Of a stretch of DNA of 36,536 nucleotides, positions 36,500 through 36,536 are shown one piece after another. The translations under genes were made by a program, and so were the position numbers. The DNA is from Lentisphaerota bacterium (GTDB taxonomy: Bacteria > Verrucomicrobiota > Kiritimatiellia > UBA8416 > JABMPJ01). The stretch covers positions 1 through 36,536 of the forward strand of contig JABMPJ010000091.1 in assembly GCA_013203785.1 (NCBI GenBank), written 5' to 3'. The notes beneath the pieces were generated by a model that saw only the letters and a list, made by a program, of their open reading frames with translations, made no database searches and was not told the DNA's origin. The first letter of the stretch is position 1. Each line of letters starts with the position of its first letter.

Positions 36500-36536
36500 A
36501 TGGGTAACCTGGCAATGGTTGCCGGTCGAAGAGGAA
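36500..36536 (+). CDS. 5' end of a gene cut by the window
   Basis: ATG at 36500 follows a GGGGGGAG tract and reads MGNLAMVAGRRG before the window ends. An in-frame ATG at 36485 is an alternative. It lies behind a near-consensus promoter, so it is probably expressed. Twelve residues are too few to assign a family. Confidence 0.55.
   Translation, partial: MGNLAMVAGRRG

Overview
This window is GC-rich DNA from a Gram-negative bacterium. It carries lpxB and lpxI (lipid A synthesis), rpoN, mfd and a PilT-type pilus retraction ATPase. Sugar-locus proteins of the kind seen in Lentisphaerota and Kiritimatiellota genomes, together with several families of short palindromic repeats, suggest a member of the PVC group. 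That placement is inference; no rRNA, tRNA or CRISPR array was seen.

Layout. (1) 1-318: a gene-free edge rich in inverted repeats. (2) 319-10768: a carbohydrate locus. Three leftward genes encode a secreted protein with a GATase-like part and a degenerate PHP-like part, a probable alpha-toroid protein and a GH42-like protein. Two rightward genes encode a zinc-independent MDR dehydrogenase and a Gfo/Idh/MocA oxidoreductase. A short rightward coding-like remnant at 8461-8592 meets the apparently 5'-truncated GH42-like gene, which suggests a rearrangement breakpoint. (3) 19163 down to 10914, leftward: rpoN, mfd, a small carbonic-anhydrase-like protein, an FHA protein and a hybrid PAS kinase. The first two gaps each hold a long imperfect palindrome. 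(4) 19291-20073: a YycJ/WalJ-type metallo-beta-lactamase-fold protein.

(5) 20187-30825: a dense run of eight signalling genes, nearly all joined by stop/start overlaps. They are a REC-PAS-GAF-PAS kinase with a FixL-like core, a FixJ-like regulator, a lone receiver, three tandem related histidine kinases, a REC-HD-GYP protein and a REC-kinase-REC hybrid. After 134 bp come a receiver with an unknown C-terminal domain, pilT and a membrane protein with two CPxC-type motifs (30960-33373). The likely theme is sensory control of type IV pilus behaviour and cyclic-di-GMP turnover. (6) 36352 down to 33409, leftward: lpxI, a Gfo/Idh dehydrogenase and lpxB. A good sigma-70 promoter drives a gene that runs off the right end.

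The most unusual signal is that three of the histidine kinases carry in-frame inserts built from GGAATGCGGA-like repeats. All three lie at the same point of the ATPase domain, between the N box and the G1 box, while a close tandem paralogue lacks the insert.
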